A DNA stretch of 64,000 nt from a virus. Every line of letters begins with the position of its first letter. Position 1 is the first letter of the stretch. The stretch is taken from the IMG/VR virus record IMGVR_UViG_3300042907_001269, positions 1 through 64,000 of that record, one strand, 5' to 3'. Both the position numbers and the translations under genes were made by a program. The notes beneath the pieces are model-generated. The model was not told the origin of the DNA. It ran no database searches and saw only the letters and a list, made by a program, of their open reading frames with translations. Below are positions 32,624-44,572 of the stretch, piece by piece.

Positions 32624-35600
32624 ATGGATAAGTACGTCAGCGGCAGACAAAGGAAACTCCAAGTAGGTTTATCTTCTTATAGTGAAGGAACTCAGGTAGT
32701 AGAAGTAATTGGACGTGTAGGTATTGGTTCTACAGTCTTTGATGCCCAGTATGACTTAGACGTTCGTGGCAATACAAATCTTGGTGCTAATAGTTCTAAT
32801 TTAATTAATATTCCTGGAAGAATCTCTTCAAATTTATATCCATCTAGCGATGGTGTTTATGATATTGGTAGAGCTCCTCAAATTGGTTCTGGAGCAAATC
32901 GTTGGAAAGATGCTAATTTTCTTGGAAAGGGTACATTTAATGCTGGTGTAGATGCTCATGATATTGAAATTGGTGTAGGTGCTGCGAATTTAATTTATAG
33001 TACTTCTGGAAATTTAGAATTAAATTCTGACAGCGGAAGAACTAATATTGATGATAATCTAACTGTATCGGGAAATATTGGTGTAGGGTCTGTTAATCCT
33101 ACATCAAAACTCTGGGTAACTGGTGATGGATATTTTACTGGTGTTGTAACTTCCTCTAACTTTTATGTTAATGGTGAATTAGTTGGTACTGGTGGTTCTT
33201 TAACCAATCTTTATGTTTCTGGTATATCTACTTTCAGTGGACCTGTTGGATTAGGATCTTCGGTAGTAGACGTATATGGTAATGTAGGTATTGCTGGTTC
33301 TATTTTAATTTCTACTGGTGCTGGAGTTAGTTGGGTTTCTCCTTTTGCTGCCGGTCTTCAAGGTACTCAAGGTCTTCAGGGTACTCAAGGAACTCAGGGA
33401 ATCCAAGGTGAGCAGGGTACTCAAGGTCTTCAGGGTACTCAAGGAACCCAAGGTCTACAGGGTACACAAGGTACTCAAGGTCTTCAGGGTACTCAAGGAA
33501 CTCAGGGAATCCAAGGTGAGCAGGGTACTCAAGGTCTTCAGGGTACTCAAGGAACTCAGGGAATCCAAGGTGAGCAGGGAACTCAAGGTCTTCAGGGTAC
33601 TCAAGGAACTCAGGGAATCCAAGGTGAGCAGGGTACTCAAGGTCTTCAGGGTACTCAAGGAACTCAAGGTCTTCAGGGTACTCAAGGAACTCAGGGAATT
33701 CAAGGTGAGCAGGGAACTCAAGGTCTTCAGGGTACTCAAGGAACTCAAGGTCTTCAGGGTACTCAAGGAACTCAAGGTCTTCAGGGAACTCAAGGAACCC
33801 AAGGTCTTCAGGGTACTCAAGGTACTCAGGGTCTTCAAGGAACTCAAGGAACCCAAGGTCTTCAGGGTACTCAAGGTACTCAAGGATTACAAGGAACTCA
33901 AGGAATTGAAGGTCCAGTAGCGGGTTCATCAGGCCAAGTTATCTATAAAGATGGTTCCAATAATCCTGTCGGTTCCAATAACCTAACCTTTGATGGTTCT
34001 AACTTATATGTTGGTGGGAACATTACCGTTGGTGGTACTACGGCATTCCTTGCTGTTAATGAACTTAAAGTTAATGATAAAGATATTATACTTGGTATTA
34101 CCACCGATGCTTTTGATAATGATATTTCTACCGATATAACCGCAAATCATGGTGGTATTGCAATTGCTTCTACGGAAGGAAGTCCATTAATTGACATTAG
34201 TATCGTTGGTATTGATAGTATTCCATCCACATACAAACAAATTATGTGGATTAAGGGTGGTACTTTGGGAGCAGGAACCACCGATGCTTGGTTATTCAAC
34301 TATGGTGTTGGTATTGGTTCTACTCAAGTACCTAATGGAGTAAGACTTTCCGCTGGTGGTATGCAGGTTACTGATACCACAGTAACTTCTCCATACTTTG
34401 ATGGTATTGTTACAAAACAGGCAATTAAGGGTCAAATATCTACAAGTAGTGTAACTTCTGATGATTTGATTTTGATCTATGATAACACAACTGATCAAAT
34501 TTATAAATCAACAATTCAGGATGCCGCTCTTCAGGGTAGACAAGGTATTCAGGGTCTTCAGGGTACTCAAGGAACTCAGGGTCTTCAGGGAACTCAGGGC
34601 ACTCAGGGTCTTCAGGGAACTCAGGGCACTCAGGGTCTTCAGGGTACTCAGGGAACTCAAGGTCTTCAGGGTACTCAAGGAACTCAGGGAATTCAAGGTG
34701 AGCAGGGAACTCAAGGTCTTCAGGGTACTCAGGGAACTCAAGGTCTTCAGGGTACTCAGGGAACCCAAGGTCTTCAGGGTACTCAAGGAACTCAAGGTCT
34801 TCAGGGTACTCAAGGAACTCAGGGAATTCAAGGTGAGCAGGGAACTCAAGGTCTTCAGGGTACACAAGGTACTCAAGGTCTTCAGGGTACTCAAGGTACA
34901 CAGGGTCTTCAGGGTACTCAAGGAACTCAGGGAATTCAAGGTGAGCAGGGAACTCAAGGTCTTCAGGGTACTCAAGGTACACAGGGTCTTCAGGGTCTTC
35001 AGGGTACACAAGGTACTCAAGGTCTTCAGGGTACTCAAGGTACACAGGGTCTTCAGGGTACGCAAGGAACTCAGGGTCTTCAGGGTACGCAAGGAACTCA
35101 AGGAATTCAAGGTGAGCAGGGAACTCAGGGAACTCAAGGTCTTCAGGGTACGCAAGGTACTCAAGGAATCCAAGGTGAGCAGGGTACTCAGGGTCTACAG
35201 GGTACGCAAGGAACTCAAGGAATTCAAGGTGAGCAGGGAACTCAGGGTCTTCAGGGTACTCAAGGAACCCAAGGTCTTCAGGGTACTCAAGGAACTCAGG
35301 GTCTTCAGGGTCTTCAGGGTACGCAAGGAACTCAAGGAATTCAAGGTGAGCAGGGAACTCAGGGTCTTCAGGGTACGCAAGGTACTCAAGGTACTCAAGG
35401 TCTTCAGGGTACTCAAGGTACACAGGGTCTTCAGGGTACTCAAGGTATTCAAGGACAGCAAGGTATTCAAGGTACTCAAGGAATTCAAGGTGAGCAGGGT
35501 ACTCAAGGTCTACAGGGTACACAAGGTACTCAAGGTCTTCAGGGTACTCAAGGAACTCAGGGTCTTCAGGGTACTCAAGGAACTCAAGGAACTCAAGGAA

Positions 35601-38600
35601 TTCAAGGTGAGCAGGGTACTCAAGGTCTACAGGGTACACAAGGTACTCAAGGTCTTCAGGGTACTCAAGGAACTCAGGGTCTTCAGGGTACTCAAGGAAC
35701 TCAAGGAACTCAAGGTCTTCAGGGTCTGATTGGTCCTATTGCCGGTTCTGATACTGAGGTAATTTTTAATGATGCAGGAGTTTCTGGAGCTTCTTCTAAC
35801 TTTACGTTCAATAAAAATACCTCAACCGTTCAAATTGGAGGAGTTTCTGGTACTGGAATTGGCATTAACACCAATACAATTACTGGTCCTTCCGAACTGA
35901 TTATTGACCCTGCTGGTGTAGGTGTTGATACTGGTGTCGTAAGAATTAAAGGTGACTTATATGTAGACGGAACCACAACCACAATTAATTCTACCATTGT
36001 AGAGATTGCTGATGCTCAAATAGGCATAGCAACAACAGTAGGAACCAATTTACTTCTTGATGGTGCCGGAATCGGTATTGGGTCTACTAATATTCGTAAG
36101 ACTTTAACCTATGATTTCTCAAGTGATTCATTAAAATCAAGTGAAAACTTTGATTTAGAAAATAATAAAGTTTATAAAATTAATGAAGTTGAAGTACTTT
36201 CTTCAACTACTCTAGGAACAGGAGTTACAATATCAAGTATTAGAAGTGTATCACCAGGTTTAATTTCCGATAGACCTGAAGTATCAGCAACTGCCGATGA
36301 TTATATTCTTTATTATGATAATCTTGATGGAACTCTGAAGAAGTCCACAATTCAAAATGCCGCCCTTCAGGGTGTTCAAGGTACTCAAGGACTTCAGGGT
36401 ACTCAAGGTCTTCAAGGAACCCAAGGTCTTCAGGGAACCCAAGGCACTCAGGGTACTCAAGGTCTCCAAGGAACCCAAGGCACTCAGGGTACTCAAGGTC
36501 TTCAGGGTACTCAAGGAGCACAAGGTACTCAAGGTCTTCAGGGTACTCAAGGAGCACAAGGTACTCAAGGTCTTCAGGGTACTCAAGGAGCACAAGGTAC
36601 TCAAGGATTACAAGGAACCCAAGGTACTCAGGGTACTCAAGGTCTTCAGGGTACTCAAGGTCTTCAGGGTACTCAAGGTCTTCAGGGTACTCAAGGTCTT
36701 CAGGGTACTCAAGGAGCACAAGGTACTCAAGGTCTTCAGGGTACTCAAGGTCTTCAGGGTACTCAAGGTCTTCAGGGTACTCAAGGATTACAGGGTACTC
36801 AAGGATTACAAGGAACCCAAGGCACTCAGGGTACTCAAGGTCTTCAGGGTACTCAAGGAGCACAAGGTACTCAGGGTACTCAAGGATTACAAGGAACCCA
36901 AGGTACTCAGGGTACTCAAGGTCTTCAGGGTACTCAAGGTCTTCAGGGTACTCAAGGTCTTCAGGGTACTCAAGGATTACAGGGTACTCAAGGATTACAA
37001 GGAACCCAAGGCACTCAGGGTACTCAAGGTCTACAAGGTACTCAAGGTCTTCAGGGTACTCAAGGAGCACAAGGTACTCAAGGTCTTCAGGGTACTCAAG
37101 GTCTCCAAGGAACCCAAGGTACTCAGGGAACTCAAGGATTACAAGGAACCCAAGGTACTCAAGGTACTCAAGGTCTTCAGGGAACTCAAGGTTTAACGGG
37201 ACCAATAGCAGGTTCTAACTCTCAAGTTATTTTTAACAATAATAATGTTTCTGCCGGAGCTACTAACTTTGTATATGATGCTGTAAATCAAAGAGTTGGT
37301 ATTGGAACCACAGTTCCAACAACAAACTTAGATGTAAATGGTGGTATTAGACTTCGTGGTTCTCTCTTTGATAAGGATAATGAACCTGGAGCACCAGGGC
37401 AAGTTCTCGCATCAACTGGTTCTGGAGTAGATTGGGTTGCTGCCGCCGCTGCTGGCGCAATTACTGGTATTACAATTCGTGAGGAAGGTTCTGTTGTAGG
37501 AACTACAGATAGTGTTAATTCTGTTAATTTTGTAGGACCAAATGTAACTGCAACAGCATCTGGTGCTGGCGCAACTATCACAATTGCCGATTATGTTTCT
37601 AATGCCGGTATCGCCACAAATCTAAAAGGCGGTGCTACTGGTAATATACCTTATCAGTCTTCACCTGATAATACTGTATTCTTGGCAAATGGCACATCTG
37701 GGTATGTTCTTCAATCAAATGGAGTTGGTGCCGCACCTACTTGGGTTCCTGCCGCTGCCGCTGGCGCAATTACTGGTATTACAATTCGTGAAGAAGGTTC
37801 TGTTGTAGGAACTCCGGATAGTGTTAATTCCATTAACTTTGTAAGTGGAAATCTAACCGCAACCGCAACCGGAGTAGGCGCAACAATCGCCCTAACTGAT
37901 ACTCCTACATTTACTGGTCTTACTGTTAATGGTACTACCAATATTAATTCAAATTTAAATGTTAGTGGAAACATAACTGTCGGTGGTACTACGGCATTTA
38001 TTTCTGTTAATGAACTAGTTGTTAGAGATAAAGATATTATATTAGGATTTACAACAAATGCCCTCAATCAGGATGTTTCTACAGACACTACGGCAAATCA
38101 CGGTGGTATTGCTATTGCTTCTACCGAAGGTACTCCACTAGTTGATATTAGTGTCGTTGGTATTGATAGTATTGCTTCCACATATAAGCAAATTATGTGG
38201 ATTAAGGGTGGTACTTTGGGTGCCGGTACTACTGATGCATGGTTATTCAACTATGGTGTTGGTATTGGAAGCACTCAAGTACCAAATGGAGTTCGTTTGG
38301 CAGTCGGTGGAGTTCATATTACCGATAGTCAAATTACCGCAACCAGATTTAATGGAACTGCTAGTAATCTTGATATTAATGGATTACCTACCGTTACAGA
38401 CCCTCAAAGTGGTGACTTTATTGCACTTTATGATGTAAGTGGAACTGTTGTAGGAAAGGCAACGATACAGAATGCCGCTCTTCAGGGACTCCAAGGTACT
38501 CAAGGATTACAAGGAACTCAGGGTCTTCAGGGTACTCAGGGAAGACAAGGTACTCAAGGTCTTCAGGGAACCCAAGGTACACAAGGTACTCAAGGACTCC

Positions 38601-41600
38601 AAGGTACTCAGGGTACACAAGGTACTCAGGGTCTTCAGGGTACTCAAGGAGCACAAGGAACTCAGGGTCTTCAGGGTACTCAAGGAGCACAAGGAACTCA
38701 AGGACTTCAGGGTACTCAAGGAAACCAAGGTACTCAAGGATTACAGGGTACTCAAGGAACCCAAGGTACTCAAGGATTACAGGGTACTCAAGGTCTTCAA
38801 GGTACTCAGGGTACTCAAGGAACCCAAGGTTTACAAGGAACTCAGGGACTCCAAGGTACTCAAGGATTACAAGGAACTCAGGGACTCCAAGGTACACAAG
38901 GTCTACAAGGTACTCAGGGACTTCAGGGAACCCAAGGTTTACAAGGAACTCAGGGACTTCAGGGAACTCAGGGAAGACAAGGTCTTCAGGGTACTCAGGG
39001 AACTCAAGGTACTCAAGGTCTTCAGGGAACACAAGGTACTCAGGGTACTCAAGGTACTCAAGGTCTTCAGGGTACTCAAGGAACTCAAGGTTTAACGGGA
39101 CCAGTTGCTGGTACTGACAAACAAGTTATTTTTAACAACAATAATGTATCTGCGGGTGCTACTAACTTTGTATATGATGCAGTAAATCAGAGTGTTGGTA
39201 TTGGAACAGTAAGTCCAGGAGCAGGAATTAAACTTGATGTTGTTGGTGGAGAAATCAAGGCAGGTAGAGTTGATACATCTAATGAAGGTGGTCAGTTAAG
39301 TTTTGGTAGAGCAACTGATAATGCAACTGCTTGGTATATTGATGTTTATGGTAATACTTCAACACCAAATCTTCGTTTTGTTGATGTTAGTAATGCGGCA
39401 GTAAGAGCTCAAATTGATGGTTCTGGAAACTTTGTTTTTGAGAGTCCTATTGAATTAAATTCTACATTAAAGGACATTTATAATAATGTAGGTGCTGCTG
39501 GTTCTATTTTAGTTTCTACTGGTGCTGGAGTTTCTTGGACTACGCCTTTTGCTGCTGGAATTCAAGGTCTTCAGGGTACTCAGGGCACACAAGGTACACA
39601 AGGTACTCAAGGATTACAAGGAACTCAAGGTACTCAGGGAGCTCAAGGTCTTCAGGGTACTCAGGGTATTCAAGGACGCCAAGGTCTACAGGGTACTCAA
39701 GGCACTCAAGGTACTCAGGGAACTCAAGGTCTTCAGGGAACTCAAGGAACTCAAGGAACTCAAGGTCTTCAGGGAACTCAAGGAACTCAAGGTCTACAGG
39801 GTACTCAGGGTCTACAGGGTACTCAAGGTACTCAGGGCACACAAGGTACACAAGGTACACAAGGTACACAAGGTACTCAAGGATTACAAGGAACTCAAGG
39901 TACTCAGGGAACTCAAGGTCTTCAGGGTACTCAGGGTATTCAAGGACGCCAAGGTCTACAGGGTACTCAAGGCACTCAAGGTCTACAGGGTACTCAAGGT
40001 ACTCAAGGAACTCAAGGCACTCAAGGTACTCAGGGAACTCAAGGTCTTCAGGGAACTCAAGGAACTCAAGGAATCACTGGTCCAGTAGCAGGTTCTAATA
40101 CTCAAGTAATCTTTAATGATAATGGAGTTTCTGGTGCCTCCGCAAACTTTACATTCAATAAAAACACTTCAACAGTTCAAATTGGTGGAGTAAGTGGTAC
40201 TGGTATTGGAATTAATACTAACACTATTACTGGACCTGCAGAATTAATTATTGATCCAGCAGCAATTGGAAATGATACTGGAGTGGTAAGAATCAAAGGT
40301 GATTTATATGTAGATGGAACACAAACTATTATAAACTCCACCACAATTGAACTAGCGGACCTAAGAGTTGGTATTGCGACTACTATAGGAACAAGTCTAC
40401 TTCTTGATGGTGGTGGTATTGGTATTGGTTCTGCAAATATAGTCAAGACAATCCTTTGGAATCATACTGCACAAGCATTAACTTCAAGTGAAGATTGGAA
40501 TCTTGCATCTGGTAAGTCTTATGAGATTAATGGAACATCAGTTCTCAACGCAACAACACTCGGTTCTGGAGTTACTGATTCTTCACTTAGAAAAGTTGCT
40601 CCTCAAATTATTTCAGACAGAGTAGAACTTACTGCACCAGAAGTTCAGTCTGGAGATTACTTATTGCTTTATGATGTAAGTGATGGTCAGTTAAAGAAAG
40701 CAACAATACAGAATGCCGCCCTACAAGGTCTCCAGGGAACACAGGGTATTCAGGGTCGCCAAGGTCTTCAAGGAACTCAAGGTACTCAAGGTACTCAAGG
40801 TACTCAGGGAACTCAAGGTCTCCAGGGTACTCAAGGCACTCAAGGAACCCAAGGTCTTCAGGGTACTCAAGGTACTCAAGGAACTCAAGGTCTTCAAGGA
40901 ACCCAAGGTCTTCAAGGAACCCAAGGTCTTCAAGGAACCCAAGGTCTTCAAGGAACCCAAGGACTCCAGGGTACTCAAGGTCTTCAGGGTACACAGGGAA
41001 CACAAGGTACTCAGGGTCTTCAGGGTACACAAGGACTCCAAGGAACCCAAGGATTACAGGGTACTCAAGGTCTACAGGGAACTCAAGGATTACAGGGTAC
41101 TCAAGGTCTCCAAGGTACTCAAGGATTACAGGGTACTCAGGGGACACAAGGTACACAAGGTCTTCAGGGAACTCAGGGTCTCCAAGGTACCCAAGGTCTT
41201 CAAGGTACTCAAGGTCTTCAGGGTACTCAAAGTACTCAAGGAACCCAAGGTCTTCAGGGTGCTCAAGGTCTTCAGGGATTACAGGGTGTTCAAGGAAATA
41301 ATAATGGTGGAGTAACTGTTGTTAATGATGTTTCTACAAATGCTCTTCGTTATATTGTATTTGAAGATGTAACTTCTGGAGTTTCCACAAATGTTGGAGT
41401 TTCCAGCACCAAACTGACCTTTAATCCTTCAACTGGTAATGTTGGTGTAGGAACCACAAATCCAGCAAATAAACTACAAGTTTCTGGTGGTAGTATTTTA
41501 TTAGACAATGGTACATCTGCTACAGTAAATACTTCTGCACATATTGGATTTGGTACAAATCTTGTTAGTAGAATAGTAGGAAGAGATAATAATACTGGAC

Positions 41601-42379
41601 TTGGATTTTTAGCATTTCTTCCATCTGGAGTTGAAGCAGCAAGATTTAATAATTCTGGCAATTTGGGAATAGGAACCACAAATCCAGGAACTAGTAAACT
41701 TTCTGTTCTTGGTACTGTTGGAATTTCTGAATCAGGTAATTCAACGAATGTTGGTGGAAGAACCCAATTATCATCAAGTGGTAGTGGATTTGTATTAAAT
41801 CATAATGATAATTCACCAATTATATTCCAAACTCTGGGTGCAGAAAGATATAGATGGGACCACACTGCAGCAGCACTTTTTATTGGAAGAACAAGTTCTA
41901 CTGGAACCTCATCACAAGCACTTCAAGTTGGTTCTGCTACTACTGCTTTGGGTGCTTATGTTTCTGGTTCTGTTGGTATTGGAACCACAAACCCATCCTA
42001 CAAACTACACGTTGTTGGTTCCTTCGGTGCCACAACCAAGTCCTTCGTCGTTCCTCACCCAACAAAACCAGGTAAAACGCTCCAGTACGGTTCTCTTGAA
42101 AGCCCTTATCACGGTATTCGCCTGACTGGAAAAGGAACGATTGAGAATGGTAAGTGCGTTGTGAAACTTCCTGATTATATCTCTGCTTTCGTCAAGGAAG
42201 ATGGAGTGAATATTCATATCACAAATATCAAGCACGGAGAAGTTCTTTGGGTAGAAGAGATTGATGTTGCAAACAACAACTTCACTATTCAAACGAAGAG
42301 AACCAGAGGAACTTATGAGTTCTATTGGGACTTCACCGCAATCAGAAAAGACGTTGCTGACCTAGAAGTGGAGATTTGA
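32624..42379 (+). CDS. giant collagen-like tail fibre, 3251 aa
   Basis: An N-terminal fibre domain (about residues 1-245, with [19 protein letters not shown]) is followed by six collagen-like blocks of Gly-x-y triplets, chiefly G-T-Q, G-L-Q and G-I-Q, at about 33355-33910, 34520-35730, 36365-37200, 38478-39100, 39560-40085 and 40720-41300. Globular modules separate them, some duplicated: the [20 protein letters not shown] module occurs twice and the [18 protein letters not shown] module twice. The C-terminus ([18 protein letters not shown], then [11 protein letters not shown]) is a conserved phage fibre tip domain. The triplets suggest a trimeric rod. Thr at every second or third triplet offers many O-glycosylation sites. 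Confidence 0.9.
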   Translation: MDKYVSGRQRKLQVGLSSYSEGTQVVEVIGRVGIGSTVFDAQYDLDVRGNTNLGANSSNLINIPGRISSNLYPSSDGVYDIGRAPQIGSGANRWKDANFLGKGTFNAGVDAHDIEIGVGAANLIYSTSGNLELNSDSGRTNIDDNLTVSGNIGVGSVNPTSKLWVTGDGYFTGVVTSSNFYVNGELVGTGGSLTNLYVSGISTFSGPVGLGSSVVDVYGNVGIAGSILISTGAGVSWVSPFAAGLQGTQGLQGTQGTQGIQGEQGTQGLQGTQGTQGLQGTQGTQGLQGTQGTQGIQGEQGTQGLQGTQGTQGIQGEQGTQGLQGTQGTQGIQGEQGTQGLQGTQGTQGLQGTQGTQGIQGEQGTQGLQGTQGTQGLQGTQGTQGLQGTQGTQGLQGTQGTQGLQGTQGTQGLQGTQGTQGLQGTQGIEGPVAGSSGQVIYKDGSNNPVGSNNLTFDGSNLYVGGNITVGGTTAFLAVNELKVNDKDIILGITTDAFDNDISTDITANHGGIAIASTEGSPLIDISIVGIDSIPSTYKQIMWIKGGTLGAGTTDAWLFNYGVGIGSTQVPNGVRLSAGGMQVTDTTVTSPYFDGIVTKQAIKGQISTSSVTSDDLILIYDNTTDQIYKSTIQDAALQGRQGIQGLQGTQGTQGLQGTQGTQGLQGTQGTQGLQGTQGTQGLQGTQGTQGIQGEQGTQGLQGTQGTQGLQGTQGTQGLQGTQGTQGLQGTQGTQGIQGEQGTQGLQGTQGTQGLQGTQGTQGLQGTQGTQGIQGEQGTQGLQGTQGTQGLQGLQGTQGTQGLQGTQGTQGLQGTQGTQGLQGTQGTQGIQGEQGTQGTQGLQGTQGTQGIQGEQGTQGLQGTQGTQGIQGEQGTQGLQGTQGTQGLQGTQGTQGLQGLQGTQGTQGIQGEQGTQGLQGTQGTQGTQGLQGTQGTQGLQGTQGIQGQQGIQGTQGIQGEQGTQGLQGTQGTQGLQGTQGTQGLQGTQGTQGTQGIQGEQGTQGLQGTQGTQGLQGTQGTQGLQGTQGTQGTQGLQGLIGPIAGSDTEVIFNDAGVSGASSNFTFNKNTSTVQIGGVSGTGIGINTNTITGPSELIIDPAGVGVDTGVVRIKGDLYVDGTTTTINSTIVEIADAQIGIATTVGTNLLLDGAGIGIGSTNIRKTLTYDFSSDSLKSSENFDLENNKVYKINEVEVLSSTTLGTGVTISSIRSVSPGLISDRPEVSATADDYILYYDNLDGTLKKSTIQNAALQGVQGTQGLQGTQGLQGTQGLQGTQGTQGTQGLQGTQGTQGTQGLQGTQGAQGTQGLQGTQGAQGTQGLQGTQGAQGTQGLQGTQGTQGTQGLQGTQGLQGTQGLQGTQGLQGTQGAQGTQGLQGTQGLQGTQGLQGTQGLQGTQGLQGTQGTQGTQGLQGTQGAQGTQGTQGLQGTQGTQGTQGLQGTQGLQGTQGLQGTQGLQGTQGLQGTQGTQGTQGLQGTQGLQGTQGAQGTQGLQGTQGLQGTQGTQGTQGLQGTQGTQGTQGLQGTQGLTGPIAGSNSQVIFNNNNVSAGATNFVYDAVNQRVGIGTTVPTTNLDVNGGIRLRGSLFDKDNEPGAPGQVLASTGSGVDWVAAAAAGAITGITIREEGSVVGTTDSVNSVNFVGPNVTATASGAGATITIADYVSNAGIATNLKGGATGNIPYQSSPDNTVFLANGTSGYVLQSNGVGAAPTWVPAAAAGAITGITIREEGSVVGTPDSVNSINFVSGNLTATATGVGATIALTDTPTFTGLTVNGTTNINSNLNVSGNITVGGTTAFISVNELVVRDKDIILGFTTNALNQDVSTDTTANHGGIAIASTEGTPLVDISVVGIDSIASTYKQIMWIKGGTLGAGTTDAWLFNYGVGIGSTQVPNGVRLAVGGVHITDSQITATRFNGTASNLDINGLPTVTDPQSGDFIALYDVSGTVVGKATIQNAALQGLQGTQGLQGTQGLQGTQGRQGTQGLQGTQGTQGTQGLQGTQGTQGTQGLQGTQGAQGTQGLQGTQGAQGTQGLQGTQGNQGTQGLQGTQGTQGTQGLQGTQGLQGTQGTQGTQGLQGTQGLQGTQGLQGTQGLQGTQGLQGTQGLQGTQGLQGTQGLQGTQGRQGLQGTQGTQGTQGLQGTQGTQGTQGTQGLQGTQGTQGLTGPVAGTDKQVIFNNNNVSAGATNFVYDAVNQSVGIGTVSPGAGIKLDVVGGEIKAGRVDTSNEGGQLSFGRATDNATAWYIDVYGNTSTPNLRFVDVSNAAVRAQIDGSGNFVFESPIELNSTLKDIYNNVGAAGSILVSTGAGVSWTTPFAAGIQGLQGTQGTQGTQGTQGLQGTQGTQGAQGLQGTQGIQGRQGLQGTQGTQGTQGTQGLQGTQGTQGTQGLQGTQGTQGLQGTQGLQGTQGTQGTQGTQGTQGTQGTQGLQGTQGTQGTQGLQGTQGIQGRQGLQGTQGTQGLQGTQGTQGTQGTQGTQGTQGLQGTQGTQGITGPVAGSNTQVIFNDNGVSGASANFTFNKNTSTVQIGGVSGTGIGINTNTITGPAELIIDPAAIGNDTGVVRIKGDLYVDGTQTIINSTTIELADLRVGIATTIGTSLLLDGGGIGIGSANIVKTILWNHTAQALTSSEDWNLASGKSYEINGTSVLNATTLGSGVTDSSLRKVAPQIISDRVELTAPEVQSGDYLLLYDVSDGQLKKATIQNAALQGLQGTQGIQGRQGLQGTQGTQGTQGTQGTQGLQGTQGTQGTQGLQGTQGTQGTQGLQGTQGLQGTQGLQGTQGLQGTQGLQGTQGLQGTQGTQGTQGLQGTQGLQGTQGLQGTQGLQGTQGLQGTQGLQGTQGLQGTQGTQGTQGLQGTQGLQGTQGLQGTQGLQGTQSTQGTQGLQGAQGLQGLQGVQGNNNGGVTVVNDVSTNALRYIVFEDVTSGVSTNVGVSSTKLTFNPSTGNVGVGTTNPANKLQVSGGSILLDNGTSATVNTSAHIGFGTNLVSRIVGRDNNTGLGFLAFLPSGVEAARFNNSGNLGIGTTNPGTSKLSVLGTVGISESGNSTNVGGRTQLSSSGSGFVLNHNDNSPIIFQTLGAERYRWDHTAAALFIGRTSSTGTSSQALQVGSATTALGAYVSGSVGIGTTNPSYKLHVVGSFGATTKSFVVPHPTKPGKTLQYGSLESPYHGIRLTGKGTIENGKCVVKLPDYISAFVKEDGVNIHITNIKHGEVLWVEEIDVANNNFTIQTKRTRGTYEFYWDFTAIRKDVADLEVEI
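33355..41305 (+). repeat. collagen-type repeat blocks in the giant fibre gene
   Basis: Six blocks of 9-nt and 18-nt units (GGTACTCAA, GGTCTTCAG and synonymous variants) alternate with unique modules. Units differ mostly at third bases. The stop-free nature of the unit in several frames creates long spurious ORFs on both strands. Confidence 0.95.
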
Positions 42380-42380
42380 T

Positions 42381-43079
42381 ATGACGATTGGTTATGGTCC
42401 CTCAATAGTTACTTCAGGATTAGTTCTTGCTCTAGACGCAGCAGATAGAAACTCATATCCTGGTTCTGGAACCACTTGGACTGATTTGACTGGTCGTGGA
42501 AATAATGGAACTTTAACGAATGGACCGACTTATAGTAGTTCTAATGGTGGGTCTATTGTTTTTGATGGGACGAATGATTATGTGAATACTGTTACAGCAA
42601 CTTCGTTAGGTATCAATTCAGCATCTACTTCTTTTACTATTAGTGTTTGGTTTAAAACAACTGGAACTCTTGAATATTATTTGTTTGACAACTATAATGG
42701 TAATGTTAATATAGACATAAGTTTAAGAATTGATGGAGGAAGATTTGAAGTTTATATGGCAGCAACAGGGGCAATTGATAGTGTTCAGTTTGGTTCTGGA
42801 TATAATAATGGTGCTTGGCATAATTTTACACTTACTTGGAATGGTTCAAATAGAATAAATGCTTATGCGGATAGTATTAATATTGGATCTAATACAACTT
42901 CTATAACTGGTTCATTTGAATCTAATGCTGCATTTCAGATAGGATTCAGACCAGTAGGTGGAATTAATACATACTACTTTCCCGGAAACATATCACAAGT
43001 CTCTGTATACAACAGAGCACTCACAGCATCAGAAATCCAACAAAACTTCAACGCAACTCGTAGTAGGTTTGGTATCTAA
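42381..43079 (+). CDS. LamG-type lectin-like protein 1, 232 aa
   Basis: The product starts VTSGLVLALDAADRNSYPGS, then GTTWTDLTGRGNNGTL, and continues GSIVFDGTNDYV, the usual start of the laminin-G/concanavalin-like domain in phage fibres. It ends VSVYNRALTASEIQQNFNAT. LamG folds often bind glycans, so a role in host-surface recognition is plausible. It is the first of three tandem paralogues, one base after the giant fibre. Confidence 0.85.
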   Translation: MTIGYGPSIVTSGLVLALDAADRNSYPGSGTTWTDLTGRGNNGTLTNGPTYSSSNGGSIVFDGTNDYVNTVTATSLGINSASTSFTISVWFKTTGTLEYYLFDNYNGNVNIDISLRIDGGRFEVYMAATGAIDSVQFGSGYNNGAWHNFTLTWNGSNRINAYADSINIGSNTTSITGSFESNAAFQIGFRPVGGINTYYFPGNISQVSVYNRALTASEIQQNFNATRSRFGI

Positions 43080-43081
43080 AA

Positions 43082-43753
43082 ATGGCACTTTCTCACGGAC
43101 CACCGATAGTTACGAATGGTTTAGTATTAGCACTTGATGCGGCAGATAGAAACTCATATCCAGGTTCTGGAACCACCTGGACTGATTTGAGTGGTAGAGG
43201 TAATAATGGAACTCTTACAACTGGACCGACTTTTAGTAGTTCTAATGGTGGATCTATTGTTTTTGATGGTACTGATGACTTTATTGATTTTACTTCAGAC
43301 TCCAATTTACTTCCAACAGCAGGACTAACAGTTTCTGCTTGGATAAAGACTACTGTTGCTGATAGATGGATAGTAACTAAAACGAGTTCTTCTACTGTAA
43401 ATGGATATGCCCTTAATGTTAGTGGTGCTGGGTTGGCAGGATTTGCTGTAAATAATGCAGGTGCAAGTACTTCTGCTGTTATTACTACTGGTGCCTGGAT
43501 TAATTTAGTAGGAACCTGGACTCCTTCAACTTCTATAAGAATGTACCGAAATGGAGTATTAGACAGTACAAATACAACTTCAATACCTGCTTCTATTATA
43601 GAACCATCTTATACCATAGAAATTGGAAGAAGACCTAATGGACCTGATTACTTGAACGGAAACATAGCACAAGTTTCCATCTACAATAGAGCACTCACAG
43701 CATCAGAAGTCTCACAAAACTTTAATGCCCTTAGAGGCAGATTTAATATCTAA
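43082..43753 (+). CDS. LamG-type lectin-like protein 2, 223 aa
   Basis: It shares the first 50 residues (VTNGLVLALDAADRNSYPGS, then GTTWTDLSGRGNNGTL) and the end VSIYNRALTASEVSQNFNAL with its neighbours, but the middle (SAWIKTTVADRWIVTKTSSS) differs. This pattern of fixed ends and variable centre suggests diversification of the binding surface after duplication. Confidence 0.85.
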   Translation: MALSHGPPIVTNGLVLALDAADRNSYPGSGTTWTDLSGRGNNGTLTTGPTFSSSNGGSIVFDGTDDFIDFTSDSNLLPTAGLTVSAWIKTTVADRWIVTKTSSSTVNGYALNVSGAGLAGFAVNNAGASTSAVITTGAWINLVGTWTPSTSIRMYRNGVLDSTNTTSIPASIIEPSYTIEIGRRPNGPDYLNGNIAQVSIYNRALTASEVSQNFNALRGRFNI

Positions 43754-43765
43754 GAGGTAGAGAAA

Positions 43766-44518
43766 ATGGCAGCGTCTTCAGGTCCTGATATTGTAGATAG
43801 TGGATTAGTTCTAGCACTTGATGCGGCAGATAGAAACTCATATCCTGGTTCTGGAACGACTTGGACTGATTTGAGTGGTAATGGGAATAATTTTACTCTT
43901 GTTAATCCATCATATTATTCCTATAGTTCATCAAATAGTGGTTCAATAGCATTTACAAGAACATTACCACCAACAGCAGAAGATGGTGGATATGCCACAT
44001 TAAACACTTCTGGAATTTTAACAGCAGCAAATTATTTACATAATAATCATACAACAGAAGTGTGGTTTAAATCAAATGATAGAAATCCCACAAATTATAA
44101 TGGAACGGAAAATGTAAGTGTAATAGCAACATATACTGGATTTCATAATATGTGGTACTATGATTCGATATCTTATAGATATGTGATATGGGGAAGAACC
44201 TCTGGGGTTAATAATGTTTATGAACTTTCTTTTTCGGATACATCTTCTGGAGTTTGGACGCAGTTAGTTGCCGTAAGAAATGGAACGACTTTAACTTTAT
44301 ATAAAAATGGAGTGTCTCAAACAAGTGGAACTATAACTTCTGGAACTGAAGGAACTCCAAGTGATAACCGTATAAGAATTGCTACTGCAAATTATGGTGG
44401 AGATTATAGTTGGCATTCAAATCTTAATTTTGCCACTTTAAAAATGTATACACGAGCACTCACAGCATCAGAAGTCTCACAAAACTTCAACGCAACTCGC
44501 AGTAGGTTTGGTATTTAA
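43766..44518 (+). CDS. LamG-type lectin-like protein 3, 250 aa
   Basis: The start VDSGLVLALDAADRNSYPGS and the end MYTRALTASEVSQNFNATRS match the two preceding genes. The middle (TTEVWFKSNDRNPTNYNGTE) is diverged and longer. An SD (AAGAGGTAGAG) lies upstream. It probably belongs to the same fibre-associated lectin set. Confidence 0.85.
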   Translation: MAASSGPDIVDSGLVLALDAADRNSYPGSGTTWTDLSGNGNNFTLVNPSYYSYSSSNSGSIAFTRTLPPTAEDGGYATLNTSGILTAANYLHNNHTTEVWFKSNDRNPTNYNGTENVSVIATYTGFHNMWYYDSISYRYVIWGRTSGVNNVYELSFSDTSSGVWTQLVAVRNGTTLTLYKNGVSQTSGTITSGTEGTPSDNRIRIATANYGGDYSWHSNLNFATLKMYTRALTASEVSQNFNATRSRFGI

Positions 44519-44542
44519 AAAATGTTACTCACTTTAATGTCT

Positions 44543-44550
44543 AATAAATA
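44543..44550 (+). promoter_or_regulatory. late promoter of the second collagen-like fibre
   Basis: AATAAATA lies 22 nt before the ATG at 44573, which also has an SD (AGGGGATGG region). Confidence 0.65.
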
Positions 44551-44572
44551 CTTAACAAAAGGAATATAGGGG

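Noticed and set aside
33318-41315. Long ORFs in other frames and on the minus strand over the collagen-like blocks
   Set aside because: They exist only because the 9/18-nt repeat unit has no stop in several frames. Their products are low-complexity repeats (such as LEYPEDLEF or TLSTLKTL) with no domains or start signals.
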